A stretch of 28,953 bases of DNA. Source: Priapulus caudatus. Its lineage: Eukaryota > Priapulida > Priapulimorpha > Priapulimorphida > Priapulidae. Shown here piece by piece: positions 1 through 9,977 of this stretch (positions are counted from its first letter, which is position 1; each line of letters opens with the position of its first letter). The position numbers were made by a program, and so were the translations under genes. The notes beneath the pieces were generated by a model, which saw nothing but the letters and a program-made list of their open reading frames with translations, searched no databases and had not been told where the DNA came from. The stretch covers positions 97,702 to 126,654 of the forward strand of contig NW_014577436.1 in assembly GCF_000485595.1 (NCBI RefSeq), written 5' to 3'.

Positions 1-6
1 CGGTCG

Positions 7-42
<36 letters not shown>

Positions 43-890
43 TACGGGAGTGCATACGGCGGGCGTGCGCGTATGCGTACGGGCGTGCGTGCGTGTATGC
101 GTACGGGCGTGCGTGCGTGTATGCGTACGGGCGTGCGTGCGTGTATGCGTACGGGCGTGCGTGCGTGTGTGTGTGCGTACGGGCGGGCGTGCGTTCGGGC
201 GTGCGTGCGTACGGGCGTGCGTGCGTGCAGGCGTACGGGCGGGCGTTCGGGCATGCGTACGGGCGTGCGTGCGTGTATGCGTACGGGCGGGCGTTCGGGC
301 ATGCGTACGGGCGGGCGTGCGTACGGGCGTGCATGCGTGCATGCGTACGGGCTGGCGTGCGCGTATGCGTACGGGCGTGCGTGCGTGTATGCGTACGGGC
401 GTGCGTGTGTGTATGCGTACGGGCGTGCGTGCGTGCAGGCGTACGGGCGGGCGTTCGGGCACGCGTACGGGCGGGCGTGCGTGTATGCGTACGGGCGGGC
501 GTTCGGGCATGCGTACGGGCGGGCGTGCGTGTATGCGTACAGGCGTGCGTGCGTGTATGCGTACGGGCGGGCGTTCGGGCATGCGTATGGGCGGGCGTGC
601 GTACGGGCGTGCATGCGTGCATGCGTACGGGCGGGCGTGCGCGTATGCGTACGGGCGTGCGTGCGTGTATGCGTACGGGCGTGCGTGCGTGTATGCGTAC
701 GGGCGTGCGTGTGTGCAGGCGTGCGTGCGTGCAGGCATACGGGCGGGCGTGCGTGCGTGCAGGCGTAGGGGCGGGCGGGCGTGCGTACGGGCGTGCGTGC
801 GTGCGTGTATGCGTACGGGCGTGCGTGCGTAGGGGCGGGTGTGCGGGCATGCGTACGGGCGGGCGTGCGTGCGGGCAGGTTGGTGGATGA
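1..890. repeat. TGCG / ACGGGCG compound satellite
   Basis: About 0.9 kb of nested tandem repeat built from TGCG tetranucleotides and longer mixed units such as TGCGTACGGGCG and TGCGTGTATGCGTACGGGCG. All three forward frames stay open for long distances and give Arg/Ala/Cys/Val and Tyr/Gly repeats, but this follows from the repeat itself and is not evidence of a gene. The order of short and long units varies along the block, which suggests slippage plus unequal exchange. It begins at the first base of the window. Confidence 0.9.
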
Positions 891-1143
891 GCGGTCAGGC
901 ATGCGAGCGCGTGTGCGTGCGTGCGTGTGTGTGCGTGCTTACCTTGCGTATGAAGTTGATACGTGTGCTGGCATGTTTGCATGTGAAAGGGGATGCATGT
1001 GTGCGTGTATGTGTGTACATATTCCTGTGAGCACCAGCAACAGAATACTGGTAGGAGTTACATTTCTGCATAATTCTGTAATAAGTGTGTACGTGCACCT
1101 CGATATGTCATTATCTTTAAATATATATTATTTTTATTTGCAG

Positions 1144-1234
1144 CCTGGAACCCCTGACAAGGGTGAAGGTACCTCTCCTACACAACTCCATCTACCAGTA
1201 GAAGGCAATATACTGAGCAGGAAGTTCTCTAAGT
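1144..1234 (+). CDS. candidate internal exon, possibly upstream part of the RhoGAP gene
   Basis: A 91-bp segment has a good acceptor (pyrimidine-rich tract then TTTGCAG) and a strong donor (GTAAGTCC). Only one of its three frames is open; it starts in phase 0, ends in phase 1 and reads PGTPDKGEGTSPTQLHLPVE and onward. I do not recognise the peptide. It lies on the same strand as the RhoGAP gene and could encode part of the linker before the catalytic domain. Only a weak acceptor at 2482/2483 would splice it in phase to the next large exon, so an intervening exon may exist, or this may be a chance ORF. Confidence 0.3.
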
Positions 1235-1470
1235 GTAAGTCCCAGCTGTACAAAGTCCATTTATTTTGAGAAGGTCAGATTATGCTTCCCTGCACACTAC
1301 TTTTACAGTAATACTAAATGACGCGAGACTTCTACCCAATCCCCACACTTTAGACTTTCCCCCACTTCATTTGTTGTGCATGACTGCACAATATGTGGCG
1401 TGTGATCATGAGTGAATGTGTTTGTGCGACTCAACATTGCCGGTATTCAATGTGGAAATCATAGTAATAA

Positions 1471-1497
1471 TGTAACATGTGTTTTGCACGTGTTACA
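1471..1497. repeat. short hairpin TGTAACATGTG...CACGTGTTACA
   Basis: Two 11-bp arms with one mismatch are separated by a 5-base spacer. The right arm overlaps the proposed left end of the LTR-like element at 1491, so the hairpin may mark the insertion site or be part of the element's terminus. Confidence 0.5.
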
Positions 1498-1899
1498 TGA
1501 AGTAGTCAGCGAGGACATGGAGTAGTCTAGGGTTGTTTGGTGACCAGTTAGTCTGCGTAGACGCAGCGTCGCGCATATTGGGCGGCTGCATTGATGTTAC
1601 AGGGAGTTGGATAAGCGGGTTTTAGGTTAGGCAGTTTCTAGGGTCATTGTGAAATGGGGGTAGGACGCGGTCTGGGAGAACGGGTAAATGTGCGTGGTGT
1701 ATGTGGTTTGTAGGAGTTTTGGGGGAATATATAGAGAGAGATGTAAGAGTAGTAGGAGGATTCTGGTTCTGGTCGCGAGAGTACGCGCACGCGCGACCGC
1801 GCGTGTGCGCGGGTCTTTCTCTGTGTGTAAGGAGATGTGATGTGTGTAAGATATTAAAGGTTGTACAGTTTACCACACAAGTTTGGATCTACTTCATCA
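1491..1899 (+). mobile_element. LTR-like segment (solo LTR or LTR fragment)
   Basis: A 409-bp segment starts TGTTACATGAAGTAG and ends CTACTTCATCA, so it has TG...CA ends with a 9-bp inverted match (CATGAAGTAG against CTACTTCAT). Inside are a TATA-like run at 1728-1733 and an ATTAAA polyadenylation-like signal at 1853-1858, spaced as expected for U3-R-U5. I see no matching target-site duplication, no second LTR, no clear primer-binding site and no gag/pol frame after it. It could be a solo LTR with decayed flanks, a 5' remnant of a retrotransposon, or chance. Confidence 0.4.
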
Positions 1900-2394
1900 T
1901 TTCTAGGTGAACTCGCATTGCAATGTTTACAATAACAGTACCCAAATCTTCCCGCATTGCGTGCCAATTTCCTGCTGGTGAGCAAGAGGAAATCGCAACC
2001 CGGCATATATATGTACGGGAAAAAATGCTCATTACTATTCACCACATGAATCTGTCCCGGGGCACTATGCGCTGTAAACACAGGATGTGCCACGTGTCTG
2101 CTCACCTCCCCATTGGTTGCATGCGTACTTGCAGGATGCTCGTCAAATTCGAACTTTCCTGTTCTGAAACACAAAATGGCACCAGTCCTCGTGTGTCCCA
2201 TCGGCTGCACAACCTACGATTGGCGCTTTCTTAGTAGATACACCGTATCCCTTGACGCTCCAACAATTTTAATGTCGTCGAGCGATTAGATTTCCTGTAT
2301 TAGATCCAAGTGTCTCATGTTAGTTGTAACGCGAGTTCCACGAACCTGAACGTCATCATTCAACAGTCTCGATTGTCGACACTAGATCTAGTAG
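1900..2394. other. no recognisable gene
   Basis: Mixed-composition DNA between the LTR-like segment and the next exon. A 118-codon frame is open on the minus strand across 1854-2210. It crosses the LTR-like end, has no recognisable domain and no splice context, so I do not call it a gene. There is no clear promoter motif and no run of repeats. Confidence 0.5.
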
Positions 2395-3502
2395 AGTAGC
2401 GTGTTGCCGACATCGCTCGTACGGATGCATTCCTCGATGGAATTTGTGAGCGTGCCATGTGACAGCGATGCAAGTCTGCTAGCCTACCACGTCGGCCGCC
2501 TGCACTGCCACATTGCCGACTTAAAACAGAAGGATGAGGAAGAAGTGTCACACCAGACCGACGATAAGAATCTTGCGGTGCCGGCAGATGAAGCGCGTAG
2601 GCTACCCAGGCGGGCGGGCAGTGTGCAGCAGCAGAGGCTGGAGAAGGAGCTTGGTCTCATCCTCAAGAAAGGAAATCCTTATCACACTGCCGATGCGGAG
2701 AGCGAAAGCGGTGGCGCCACCATGGAGGCTGCGCAGAAGCATGCACGATGCAGCCTGGCGGATGGCAAGAGTGGGTCAAAGGAGAAGCCAAAGAGCGGGT
2801 TTGTAAAAGAGAAGGCAAGTAGTGGGTCTATGCGAGAGAAGGGCAAGAGTGGGTCGGTAAAAGAGAAGGCAAAGAGTGGGTTGGTAAAAGAGAAGACAAA
2901 GAGTGGGTCGGTGAAGGAGAAGGCAAAGAGTGGTTCAATAAAAGAGAAGGCAGTGAACGGATTGGCGAAGGGGAAGGTTGAAGAGAAGGCAAAGAAGGCT
3001 CAGAGCTTCACGAAGCCAAGCAGGAAGAAGACGGGGAGTGATGCTGCAGAGCCACGGCGGGCCAGCGCGGAGGAGCGACATGTCATGGATGCTGACCCTC
3101 GCATGCTGCCCCCTACCTCCCCCCAGCGCATGATGGAACAGGTATTTGCTGAACTCCGCGGGCAATCCTCGCGTGGCCGCATCAACTCAGTGGAGGGCGC
3201 TGCTTCCCGGGCGCAGGGTCACGTTGACGTGCTAGAGGATGCTCTCCCTGTGACAAAAAGCAACATCGACGCACTAGAGAACCCTCTTCTGTCCTCACGA
3301 GGCAATGTTGATGTGCTAGACGGGTCTCTCCCTTCGACAAAGTATCGCCGAGAGGAGGAGAAGAGGTGGGGTTCAGTGACACATGGGTATCATGCAGGTG
3401 AAACTGAGGTGTTGGGCTTCACCTTACTTAACTGGGATGAAGCTAACAATGATGTGTTTGCTGGCAATCAGGATGCAGGTGTGCGTGGTTGTGTAGTGCG
3501 AG
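2395..3502 (+). CDS. lysine-rich repetitive exon upstream of the RhoGAP domain
   Basis: One long open frame (in-frame stop at 2392) encodes a disordered region. Its middle (about 2761-3030) is an array of roughly nine-residue units of the type KSGSVKEKA, very rich in Lys, Ser and Glu. After that comes QRMMEQVFAELRGQSSRGR, then three copies of a looser motif (VDVLEDALP, IDALENPLL, VDVLDGSLP). It splices in phase 1 to the exon at 3805, which makes it the linker N-terminal to the GAP domain. Three phase-1 donors are available, after 3397, 3478 and 3502; the last (GAG|GTAAGC) is the best consensus. The 5' boundary is unresolved: no strong acceptor precedes the open frame, and the Met codon at 2437 could be an alternative start. 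Related ARHGAP12/15/27 proteins carry a PH domain before the GAP domain. None is visible here, so it is either upstream of the window or absent. Confidence 0.6.
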
Positions 3503-3565
3503 GTAAGCAGGAGAATGAAACTGGCCTCTAAATAAACAAATTGACACAACTTAATGTTTTGCCTT

Positions 3566-3715
<150 letters not shown>

Positions 3716-3804
3716 GCTCTCGCTTCTTTCTCCTTCTCTCTCTCACCCCCTGTCAGCAACACAGACTCGTCGTAAAGCTCACTATCTCTCTCGCTCTCTC
3801 ACAG

Positions 3805-4151
3805 ACAAGCAGCGACACACGGCGGCACAGAACCAGGAGCCGCATCTGAAGCAGAGCGAGTCGTCAGATGACCTAGACAAGGTGCTGTCTCCCACCGAGC
3901 GTAATCAGCGCATCAAGCACCGGCTGTGGCAGTTCTTCCAGCGGCGACCCGCCGCGAAGACCCTCGAGGAGAAGGGCATCATGAAGGGTGAGCAGCGGCG
4001 CGGGCGTACCGACTCCGGTTTTCTCTGTTTCGGAGTGGTCCGGATCCGGAGGGGTTTCCGTTCTGGAATAGTCTCCATTTGGAGTAGTTCCCCTTCCAGA
4101 ATAGTCTGGATCTGGAGTGGTTCCCCTTCTATGTTTGTGTGGTTGTGCATA

Positions 4152-4214
<63 letters not shown>

Positions 4215-6973
4215 CTGTATGCATGCGTGTGTGTGTTTGCGTGCGTATGTGCGAGCGAGCGTATATGCGTGCGTGCGTGCGTGCGTGCATGTGTGTGTAC
4301 ATATATTCAGTCTTGGAAGAGTGAGTCTGAAAACCCCGCCTGTCCTGATTTCGAAAATTTCGATTTTTCTTATATAACCTATAGTAAAATCCATAAAAAG
4401 TAGCCAGTCCTGCGGAATGGTTAGCAGTCACGGACTGGGGGTGGGTTGCTATTTGCAACACTGCTATATTACATGTCTGTGGCCACCTCACTTTGTCTGT
4501 GACCTAGAATGCCGAGATATTCAAATACAATCCTCTCATAGCTATATGTTAAGTTAAATCCTTCCCGCGCCTATGTGGCACATAGGGCGGTGCCTATCTC
4601 CGTTTCCTTAACCCGAGGCCACGCAGCTGCTTTCACAGTGAATAGTAAGTAATAGTAATAGTAACATAGCTATATGAGTGCCCATTATATACGTGCATGG
4701 CCATGACCGTCTCGCATGCTCCATGCTTGCAGACGAGGAATGCTTCGGTAGCTCACTGCAGCACCTGTGCGAGCGAGACCACACCACCGTGCCGAACTTC
4801 ATCAAGCGATGTGTCGCAGAGATCGAGGACAGAGGTGAGTTGCGCGCGCGTGGGTGCGAGACTTTTCCCTAAGCAATGGTCTTCTTGAGACGACATGGGT
4901 TTTATTTGGGGGGGGGACGATCGTTAGAAAGCGAGAATAGAATCGAGATGCACGGCGTGAAGAGAGTGGATGAAGAGAATGAGGCTCGGCGTGGGTATTG
5001 AGGCAGCTGTCATGTTTGTCGGCAGTAATGCTTCATTGACCATGCTTTTGTTAGATGTTGTCATTCATAAAATGCCCACACTTAGTGACTACTGTGTGCC
5101 CAAGAACGGTGGTCACTGTGCATGTATGTCCAAACGCCCAGCATCCGTGCGTGCATTTTCTCAATTCCCAACATTTGCACATGTACATCTCATGATCACT
5201 TCCAACATTCCCTGCTGTGCATCTTACAGTCAACAAATGCACACAGATGTCCTCTTCGCAATACATCTGACCTCTCAACATCTCCTTGCAGGGCTTGTGA
5301 CGGCCGAGCTGCACCTTATGCTGCTTCTTCATGAAATCTATGACTGCCCTGTATCCCCACATCTACGTCTCGGTTCCCGACATCCCGTACGTCCGTCTCG
5401 CTTCCCGACGTCCCGTACGTCCGTCTCGCTTCCCGACGTCCCGTACGTCCGTCTCGCTTCCCGATGTCCCGTACATTTGTTTCGCTTCCCGACGTCCCGT
5501 ACGTCTGTCTCGCTTCCCGACGTCCCGTACGTCTGTCTCGCTTCCCAACATTCCTTACGTCTGTCTCGCTTCGCAACGTCCCATACGTCTGTCTCGCTTC
5601 CCGACGTCCCATACGTCTGTCTCGCTTCCCGACGTCCCATACGTCTGTCTCACTTCCCAACATCCCCGCACGTACACACGTCTCACTTCCCGGCGTCTCC
5701 TTGCAGGTCTCGATACGGACGGGCTGTACCGCATGAGCGGCAACCTCGCGCAGGTGCAGAAGGTGCGCATGCAAGCCGACCAGGGGCTCACAAACGTCGA
5801 CTGGAGCAAAGAGGACATCCACGTGCTGACGGGTGCGCTCAAGCTGTTCTTCCGCGAGCTCAAGGAGTCACTGTTCCCGTTTGACACGTACGATCCGTTC
5901 CTGGATGCCATCAGTAAGCGGGGCACGCGCGCGAGGGGGCGGGGTGGGGGTGTTTTTGCGCAACGTCGTGTCGTGCAGTGCTATTATAATTAACGAGAGC
6001 ATTTCGTCTCGTGGCGGCTCGTCTCGGGCTGTACGTGGACGGTGGAGTCATGTCCCGTGGCAGCTTGTAGCAAATTTTTGCTTTATCATTTGCTGCATTG
6101 CAATTTGTTGCCTTGCCATCAACACTTGTTTGTTATTTACAGAGCAGAAGAGTCGTGCCACGGTCGCTACTTTTAGAGAGTTGCTGGACAAGATGCCCAG
6201 GCCACATGCAGACACACTCAAGTTTCTATTCATGCACCTCTTAAGGTACATATACTTATGTTTAAGTGTGGTTGGGTGCGTGCGTGCGTGCGTGCATGCA
6301 TGCATACGTGCGTGCATGCATGCGTACGTGCGTGCATTTGTATATATGTATCAGTCACTGCAAACGTAAACCATTCGCAACCTTTTGAGATGACAGGCAG
6401 AATTTTCAGCTGTGCAAAAATTGGGTGGCGCAGTTAAATCTCAGTGTGCTAGTCCACCACCAGGGGGCTACCTGGTCACTTCCTCACAGATTGTCTACGG
6501 TATGTCTCATTAAGCAAGCGGTTCGTCACATTCTGCATTCTTCTATCGCGTCTTGCATTCCCTTGTCCCTTGTGGTGTAGAACAGTGAGATGTATCCGTA
6601 TATTTGCGTCTTGTATGTGTTCTGATATTGTGTTGATGTAGCAGTATACAGCATGATGTAGAACAGTGAGATGTACCCCGTATCTTTGCATCGTTTGTGC
6701 TTTCGTTTGTGCATCGTTTCTTTGCATCGTTTGCGCATCCCTTAAATCATGTTCTGATCTCGTCTCACGCATGTCGTGTTGCATTGCAGCGTTATGGAGA
6801 GCAGTGAGATGAACCGCATGCACGCGCACAACCTGGCGATCGTGTTCGGCCCCACGCTGCTGCGCCATCAGGAGGAGGGACCGTCGAGCGCGCTAGCCAT
6901 CGAGCTCATACACCAGAACCACATCGTCGAGTTATTCCTCACCGAGTTTTGGAACATCGTCGGCAAACGGTAG
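3805..6973 (+). CDS. Rho GTPase-activating protein, ARHGAP9/12/15/27-type, C-terminal RhoGAP exons
   Basis: Six exons encode a complete RhoGAP domain and the C-terminus: 3805-3987, 4733-4834, 5707-5913, 6143-6245, 6790-6970 plus the stop at 6971-6973. These are five coding blocks after the linker exon at 2395-3502, making six in all. The introns before 3805, 4733, 5707 and 6143 are phase 1 and the last is phase 2; every junction joins in frame at GT-AG sites. Diagnostic segments in order are [20 protein letters not shown], the pre-GAP motif of the ARHGAP15 group; [36 protein letters not shown] with the catalytic arginine finger (YRMSGN); [19 protein letters not shown] with the conserved Lys and Arg; and [14 protein letters not shown] with the conserved Asn. 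All catalytic-site residues I can check are present, so the protein should speed GTP hydrolysis on Rho-family GTPases (Rac is the usual target of this group), acting at membranes or the cytoskeleton. The reading frame ends [14 protein letters not shown]. The exact paralogue cannot be decided without the N-terminal SH3/WW/PH part. Confidence 0.93.
4031..4130. repeat. three imperfect ~33-bp tandem units in a RhoGAP intron
   Basis: Three units resemble GGAATAGTCTCCATTTGGAG followed by TAGTTCCCCTTCCA. The second and third are closely alike; the first (with CCGGATCCGGAGGGG) is more diverged. They sit about 45 bp after the donor at 3988 and just before a TGCG microsatellite. Confidence 0.7.
4151..4300. 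repeat. TGCG microsatellite in a RhoGAP intron
   Basis: Fourteen or more TGCG units, then a mixed TGTG/TGCG stretch and a second short TGCG run at about 4266-4288. Same motif as the satellite at the window ends. Confidence 0.95.
4835..5280. other. intron sequence with diverged early copies of the 28-bp unit
   Basis: The first half of this intron has no gene. From about 5125 onward short segments such as GCCCAGCATCC, ATTCCCAACATTTGC, CTTCCAACATTCC and CTCTCAACATCTCC recur. They resemble the TTCCCAACATTCC form seen inside the minisatellite at 5357-5695. They look like old, diverged members of that array, which becomes more regular toward its 3' end. Confidence 0.4.
5281..5321 (+). pseudogene. 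decayed duplicate of the acceptor and start of the RhoGAP exon at 5707
   Basis: The 11 bases TCTCCTTGCAG at 5281-5291 are identical to the acceptor at 5696-5706. The next 30 bases match the exon start at 5707-5736 at 21 positions without gaps. In the same phase it would read [10 protein letters not shown] against [10 protein letters not shown] in the real exon. The arginine-finger Arg is Leu in this copy, similarity stops after 30 bases, and no donor follows. The minisatellite lies between the two copies. It could be a duplicated exon edge spread with the repeat array, a relic exon, or chance similarity in a GC-rich stretch. Confidence 0.4.
5357..5695. repeat. 28-bp minisatellite immediately before a RhoGAP exon
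   Basis: About eleven tandem copies of a 28-bp unit whose core is GTCTCGCTTCCCGACGTCCC followed by GTACGTCC or a variant. Because 28 is not a multiple of three, all three frames of each strand cycle through the same peptides and stay open, producing long false ORFs. The array ends about 12 bp before the acceptor at 5706, and its units are themselves pyrimidine-rich, so it replaces the normal polypyrimidine and branch-point region of this intron. Confidence 0.95.
6277..6336. repeat. TGCG/TGCA microsatellite in the last RhoGAP intron
   Basis: A short TGCG run degenerates into TGCATGCATACG units, about 30 bp after the donor at 6246. Confidence 0.9.
6577..6683 (+). repeat. two intronic direct repeats resembling the start of the last RhoGAP exon
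   Basis: GTAGAACAGTGAGATGTA occurs at 6577-6594 and again at 6658-6675, each followed by a CCGTAT-type stretch and a TTTGC. The true last exon (from 6790) begins CGTTATGGAGAGCAGTGAGATG. The second intronic copy with its upstream bases (GCATGATGTAGAACAGTGAG) aligns to it at 19 of 23 positions. Neither intronic copy has a usable acceptor directly before it. Short TTTGCATCGTTTGTGC repeats fill the space after the second copy. Confidence 0.5.
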
Positions 6974-7200
6974 TAGGGACGAGAGGAGCGGGTGGGGCGG
7001 GGGGAGAATAGGTAGATGGGGGAAGTGCGTACAGGGGCCGGGAAGTGCGGACAGGGGCGGGAGAAGTGTGGGCAGGGGAAGCGTGGATTGGGGTGGGAAA
7101 GTAATGGGAGGGGCGGGTGAGCATGGGTGAGGGTGGGGGAGCGTGGGCAGGGGCAGAGGCAGCATGGGTGGGTCATGGCGAGGGGGAGTCGTTAGCAGGA
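6974..7200 (+). other. G-rich 3' flank or 3' UTR of the RhoGAP gene
   Basis: Directly after the stop codon the plus strand is very G-rich, with repeated GGGGCGGG, AGCGTGGG and AAGTGTGGGCAGGGG-like units. These look like a degenerate minisatellite and contain many GGG/GGGG runs that could form G-quadruplexes in the RNA. I see no AATAAA close to the stop codon, so the transcript end is not placed. Confidence 0.6.
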
Positions 7201-7630
7201 AACCCTGCCATAACACTCACGAGGCAATCTTACTGGGAGTTGCATGCAGCCTTGTCATAAATAGGCAGGTCCACCGTGTGATAGCTGAGCAGGAACACCT
7301 TGCCGTTAGCATGAAGTCTAGATCTTGCCATGAGCGAGGCAGGCAAACTTGCCATAAGAGAGGTAGCCAAAACTTGCCGTAAGAGAGGTAGCCAAACTTG
7401 CCATTACCTGGCACACAAACTTACTGGAAGTGTACGGGCAACATTGTTATTAACACGAGGCTTTACTATAAGCAGGTAGGCAACCTTGGCCTTAAACAGG
7501 CATTTTGTAAGAACGGGGTAAGCTCGTCGTGAGTGTGTGCAAACCCTTGCCACGAGTCGGTCATAAAACCTTCTCACTAACATGAAGCCCTGTTATAAAT
7601 AGATCGTCCAGCTTGCCGTAGGCGGCAGAA
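7200..7630. repeat. degenerate tandem repeat with core AACTTGCCATAAGAGAGG
   Basis: The phrase CTTGCC(A/G)TAAGAGAGGTAGCC is clearly repeated at about 7346-7400. More diverged versions (CCTTGCCGTTAGCATGAAG, CTTGCCATGAGCGAGGCAGG, CCTTGCCACGAGTCGG) are spread on both sides at 25-45 bp intervals. No coding frame is convincing. Confidence 0.6.
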
Positions 7631-9977
7631 TGACCGCAGCTTGGTGTGGTGGGCAGTCCACACGACGAATGTACAGTGGCAGACGTGGAGTCCCGGATGG
7701 TGCCAATATCACATGTTCAAACCACATGCACGTAGGCTGACGCACGCGTGCATGGCGCTGGTCTACAGCGTGGTTTAGTAATATATTTCTTCCCTGTAAA
7801 TACAGATAGTGTATTAGATTGCTGTACGTTGTCACGTGATGAGTGTTGAGGTGGATATGTGTTCCTAGTGATTTTGCCAAGCAATAAGGTGTTAGTTAGA
7901 AAAAAGTTGACTGGCAGTGGCAGTGGGGTATTTCCTCGATCGATCCATTCCAAAAACTACTGGTCCCAATTACCTTTTACACTTTACATAAATCGAGAAA
8001 TTATTGACCAATAATAGCATGCTCTGTTATGATAAACAGTGCTGTTAGACTTGTTCCTAGTCTTTTTTTGTATGTGAAAAAAACGAATAGGGACCCGTCT
8101 AAATAGTGGGTGGCTAGGTGCTAGGTTGCTAGGTTGTAAACGCCAACGAAGACTCACCGCGTTAAATCACAAACCCGCAAGTTAGTTGTAAAACTTATCT
8201 GTTGCCTTTTCGTAAATGTGCGAGAGAAGTTTTAATGGAAACATCTTCAAAATTTATGTCAAGACAAGAAAATGAAACCAGGCAGATAGGTAGATGGAAC
8301 ATTGTTTCATTTTGTAGGTGATAGATTGAAAGGTGTGACAAAGACAATCGAATTTCTGTAACAACAATAGCTTTATTGATTTTAATCTAATTTTGATATA
8401 CATTGTTAACTACAATGGCTCCATATTGGATAAAACGATCATTAAGTCATTAACATGAGCATGTGATCTTATGCATGATTAATAGTATAGTAAATAGTTT
8501 CTTTGAGTACACAAGTTCATCTTGAGAGTTAAAAGCCGTAGGATTGGCAGAGATGTAGGCTGAATGACAGAGATACCGGTGCACCGAGGCAATTACGTTT
8601 ACAGCTAAGCTACGGGAACTATTAGAGATGTGCATACATACTTAGACCATATATTCATTTGAGAGATCGGCTAGTGTGTCAGATATTAGGAGTTGCTGAT
8701 GTTTAATGCGGTGATTATATATGGTGTTTCATCATCTCAATCTTAACAGTGTTGTCGCACACTATTATGCGTCCCTTATAGATAACGTCTTTGAAGAATG
8801 TCTCGTTTCTAATTCGTATATATTTTACACGGTATGAAACATTTGTTGAAAGTTGATGATATGCGTGTTGTATGTAAAAAGGATTGTTCTGTATATAGAT
8901 TCTCAAACAAGAGCATGTGTCAAAGAATTCGCGATTATTCATAGATGTTTTGGTGAGAAAACGAGTGTGAGAGCCTAGCTATCATTGAAGCGTACATATT
9001 CAACATGTGTGTATCGGGGAGTCTTGCCACGTTGTGAGGAGAATTCAATGATGAAAGAAATAACTGTGATTATTGTATTTGACCATGTGACCATGTAATT
9101 AATAATTTACAATTTATTTACATTTTTCGAATTGAGCCCAACACGGCTGAAACATCATTCCTGGACTAATCTGTATATATATGTAGTAGTAACCCTATTT
9201 GTAGCATAGACTACATCTGGAATTTCAGAATTAATGATGGTGAATGGACCACCGTGAATATATTTTACATCTAATTATTGTACAAAATGAATTAAAAGAT
9301 AAATCGCTGTACAAATCTGTAATTTATTTCTGATGTATAGTTTGATTATATATAATACAAGAATAAATAATTAAATGTTAAACATGTACAGTTTGTTACA
9401 GTTTTTGTGTCTAGGGTTGACAATAACTTAAGATTACAGAGAATGAAGCAGCCCAATGTAGTACATCATGAATTGGGTCGCAAGGGTTACAACAAAATCT
9501 ACTAATTGGTTAATACATTCCTAAGGAATGATGACCGTTTTTAATGACATATGATTCAGAACCACAGTGTAATAAGTGATAAATCCTGTATTAAAGAAGT
9601 ATTATGCTGTCCAGACCTTACAGTAATAATAAGTGACTAACGCATGCTACGATATAATGCATACATAAGGTGAGCATCTCACTTCACTTCTCCCTTCCGC
9701 TGTCGACCAATCATCGGTATCAACATGAACATAGATGGGTAAAGAACATGTTCTATAGAACACACTTAATTTTGTTTAGAGGCGTATTCAATATAACACG
9801 TATAGAACAAGGAGTAGATAATAGCCATTACATTTACTTCTGATAGAAAATATGTGTCAAACACATTTTATCGATATGTGTTAACGATGGCACTAAATAT
9901 ATCTCTGGTAGTCCCTGTATCTCTCATAATACCTCATGTATGTGTGATATAGTGTCTGTGAGGTCACCATCGCTATC
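7631..9977. other. gene-free AT-rich intergenic DNA between convergent genes
   Basis: Both strands carry only short open frames (none above about 95 codons) without domains or splice context. A few short repeats occur, such as the GCTAGGTGCTAGGTTGCTAGG run near 8110. An AATAAA on the minus strand at 9325-9330 could serve the ZSWIM2 transcript, about 650 bp past its stop, but no downstream GT-rich element is distinctive. I see nothing else. Confidence 0.6.

Noticed and set aside
6-890. Three overlapping frames of 250-294 codons
   Set aside because: Produced by the TGCG-type satellite; all are low-complexity Arg/Ala/Cys/Val repeats with no domain.
1854-2210. Minus-strand 118-codon frame
   Set aside because: Overlaps the LTR-like end, has no recognisable domain and no splice sites.
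5331-5993. Long frames on both strands around the 28-bp array
   Set aside because: A 28-bp period keeps every frame open; only 5707-5913 is supported as an exon.
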